Position numbers and translations under genes: made by a program
The notes under the pieces: generated by a model
Seen by the model: the letters and a program-made list of their open reading frames with translations, nothing else
Databases searched by the model: none
Told to the model about the DNA's origin: nothing
DNA from: Streptomyces sennicomposti
Lineage (GTDB): Bacteria > Actinomycetota > Actinomycetes > Streptomycetales > Streptomycetaceae
DNA: 64,000 bases
Assembly (NCBI RefSeq): GCF_019890635.1
Contig: NZ_JAIOAB010000024.1
Span: forward strand, 1-64,000
Direction of reading: 5' to 3'
In this document: positions 62,686-64,000 of the stretch, piece by piece
Layout of the letters: every line of letters starts with the position of its first letter
Position numbering within the stretch: position 1 is the stretch's first letter

Positions 62686-64000
62686 GGCGGCAGCAGGCCG
62701 GGCTGCGCCGGGCCCGCCGGGTCGGGATCGGCGCGGTGGTGGTGCTCGCGCTGGCCGGGATGAACGGGCCGTGGCTCTACCGCTTCGGCGCCGAGCGCTA
62801 CCACCAGTACAAGATCGACGAGCCGGGGTACAAGGCCGCCCACGGCCACTGGGACATCGTGGAGTTCCCGAAGGAGTACCGGCAGGACACCATCCACGCC
62901 GTGCTGCTGCACACCGGCAAGGTGCTGCTGGTGGCCGGCTCGGGCAACAACCAGGCGAACTTCGACGCCAGGAAGTTCGACTCGCGGATCTGGGACCCGG
63001 TCAAGGGCACGATCAAGAAGGTGCCCACGCCGAACGATCTGTTCTGCACCGGGCACACCCAGCTCGCCGACGGCTCCGTCCTGATCGCGGGCGGCACCAA
63101 GCGGTACGAGAAGCTGAAGGGGGACGTCACGAAGGCCGGCGGCCTGATGATCGTCCACAACGAGAACCCGGACAAGCCGATCACGCTGCCCGCCGGCACC
63201 TCCTTCACCGGCCGGGCGAACGGCAGGACGTTCGTCTCCAAGGACCCGGTGCTGGTGCCGCGCGCGAAGAAGAACTTCGACAGGAGGACCGGGAAGTTCC
63301 TCGGCAACACCCCGGGCCTCGGCCGGATCTACGTCGAGGCGCTGAGGAGCGGCACGCGGTACGAGACCGGCACCCAGGACAACTACCGGATCAAGGGCCT
63401 GAAGGGCGCCGACGCCCGCAACACCTACGGCATCGCGCAGAAACTCGCCCTGGACAAGAAGGACTTCCAGGGGATCCGGGACGCCTACGAGTTCGACCCG
63501 GTCGCCGAGAAGTACATCAAGGTCGATCCGATGAACGAGGCCCGCTGGTACCCGACGCTCACCACCCTGAGCGACGGGAGGATCCTCAGCGTCTCGGGCC
63601 TGGACGACATCGGGCAGCTGGTCCCGGGCAAGAACGAGATCTTCGACCCGAGCACGAGGACGTGGTCGTACACCCCGGAGACCCGCCAGTTCCCGACCTA
63701 CCCGGCGCTGTTCCTGACGGCGAACGGCAAGATCTTCTACTCCGGTTCGAACGCCGGCTACGGCCCCGACGACGTGGGGCGCGACCCCGGCGTCTGGGAC
63801 GTGGCGAGCAACAAGTTCACCAAGGTGCCGGGGCTGAGCGACCCGGACCTGATGGAGACCTCGGCGACGGTGCTGCTGCCGCCCGCGCAGGACGAGAAGT
63901 ACCTGGTCGTCGGGGGCGGCGGGGTCGGCGAGTCGAAACGGTCCACCCCGAGGACCCGGATCGTCGACCTGGGGGCGAAGCACCCGCGCTTCACCGACGG
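62682..64000 (+). CDS. glxA: Copper radical oxidase GlxA (3' end outside window)
   Basis: About 439 residues visible; the end lies beyond 64000. N-terminal membrane anchor (VGIGAVVVLALAGMNGPWLY), then a Kelch-type beta-propeller as in galactose oxidase. Cys122 (DLFCTGHTQ) and Tyr in EARWYPTLTTL correspond to the cross-linked Cys-Tyr cofactor (C121-Y317 in S. lividans GlxA). ATG 62682 overlaps the cslA stop (ATGA). Works with CslA on the tip glycan, probably oxidising it with H2O2 release. The C-terminal copper ligands are outside the window. Confidence 0.95.
   Translation, partial: MRRQQAGLRRARRVGIGAVVVLALAGMNGPWLYRFGAERYHQYKIDEPGYKAAHGHWDIVEFPKEYRQDTIHAVLLHTGKVLLVAGSGNNQANFDARKFDSRIWDPVKGTIKKVPTPNDLFCTGHTQLADGSVLIAGGTKRYEKLKGDVTKAGGLMIVHNENPDKPITLPAGTSFTGRANGRTFVSKDPVLVPRAKKNFDRRTGKFLGNTPGLGRIYVEALRSGTRYETGTQDNYRIKGLKGADARNTYGIAQKLALDKKDFQGIRDAYEFDPVAEKYIKVDPMNEARWYPTLTTLSDGRILSVSGLDDIGQLVPGKNEIFDPSTRTWSYTPETRQFPTYPALFLTANGKIFYSGSNAGYGPDDVGRDPGVWDVASNKFTKVPGLSDPDLMETSATVLLPPAQDEKYLVVGGGGVGESKRSTPRTRIVDLGAKHPRFTD

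Overview
The window is chromosomal DNA of a Streptomyces. It has very high G+C with strongly G/C-ending codons, GTG/TTG starts, Tat and lipoprotein signal peptides, a TTA-containing adpA next to ornA, cdgA, and the cslA-glxA pair. From memory (no search was run) the gene order follows the S. coelicolor SCO2775-SCO2837 stretch, with local differences noted below.

Layout. 1-6.4 kb: a TetR regulator diverges from a leucine/isovalerate-type acyl-CoA operon (accD1, biotin carboxylase, HMG-CoA lyase, acdH). 6.5-7.6 kb: desE behind an iron box, but without the desABCD siderophore genes that usually follow. 7.7-15.1 kb: secreted GH20 hexosaminidase, Tat phosphoesterase, glmS, a GPR1/FUN34/YaaH protein and a universal stress protein. 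15.5-19.5 kb: a small membrane protein, adpA, ornA, tRNA-His, a broken flavodoxin-fold reductase and a GNAT. 19.5-30 kb: a cellobiose/cello-oligosaccharide locus (cebR, cebEFG, bglC) with a second LacI regulator, a second GH1 beta-glucosidase and four CebR-type operators. 30-38.6 kb: CBM2-GH18 chitinase, an OmpR-type two-component system, a spermidine-synthase-like protein, an NsdA-like TPR regulator and a histidine phosphatase.

38.8-45.6 kb: a PAP2-family membrane protein, then a translationally coupled three-gene set (PD-(D/E)XK nuclease with an iron-sulphur-type cysteine pattern, an unrecognised 531-aa protein, an SF1 UPF1/Dna2-like helicase). It is followed by a duplicated copy of the helicase 3' end, a small conserved protein, a prim-pol-like protein and tRNA-Lys. 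This is the best candidate here for an undescribed system. 46-60.5 kb: M6-type protease, CdgA (PAS-GGDEF-EAL), a luciferase-like monooxygenase, a zinc dehydrogenase, an EutA-like protein divergent from an ehuBCDA-type ABC transporter, IclR, a second tRNA-Lys, a DUF3592 protein, an AA10 LPMO under a DasR (dre) site, an SPFH protein and a third tRNA-Lys. 60.8-64 kb: cslA and the start of glxA, which leaves the window.

The common themes are polysaccharide foraging (chitin through hexosaminidase, chitinase and LPMO; cellulose fragments through CebEFG/BglC), amino-sugar supply (glmS) and developmental control (AdpA, OrnA, CdgA, CslA/GlxA). Many intergenic gaps, and several coding regions (CebR N-terminus, NsdA-like linker, EhuC tail), carry short GC-rich tandem repeats.
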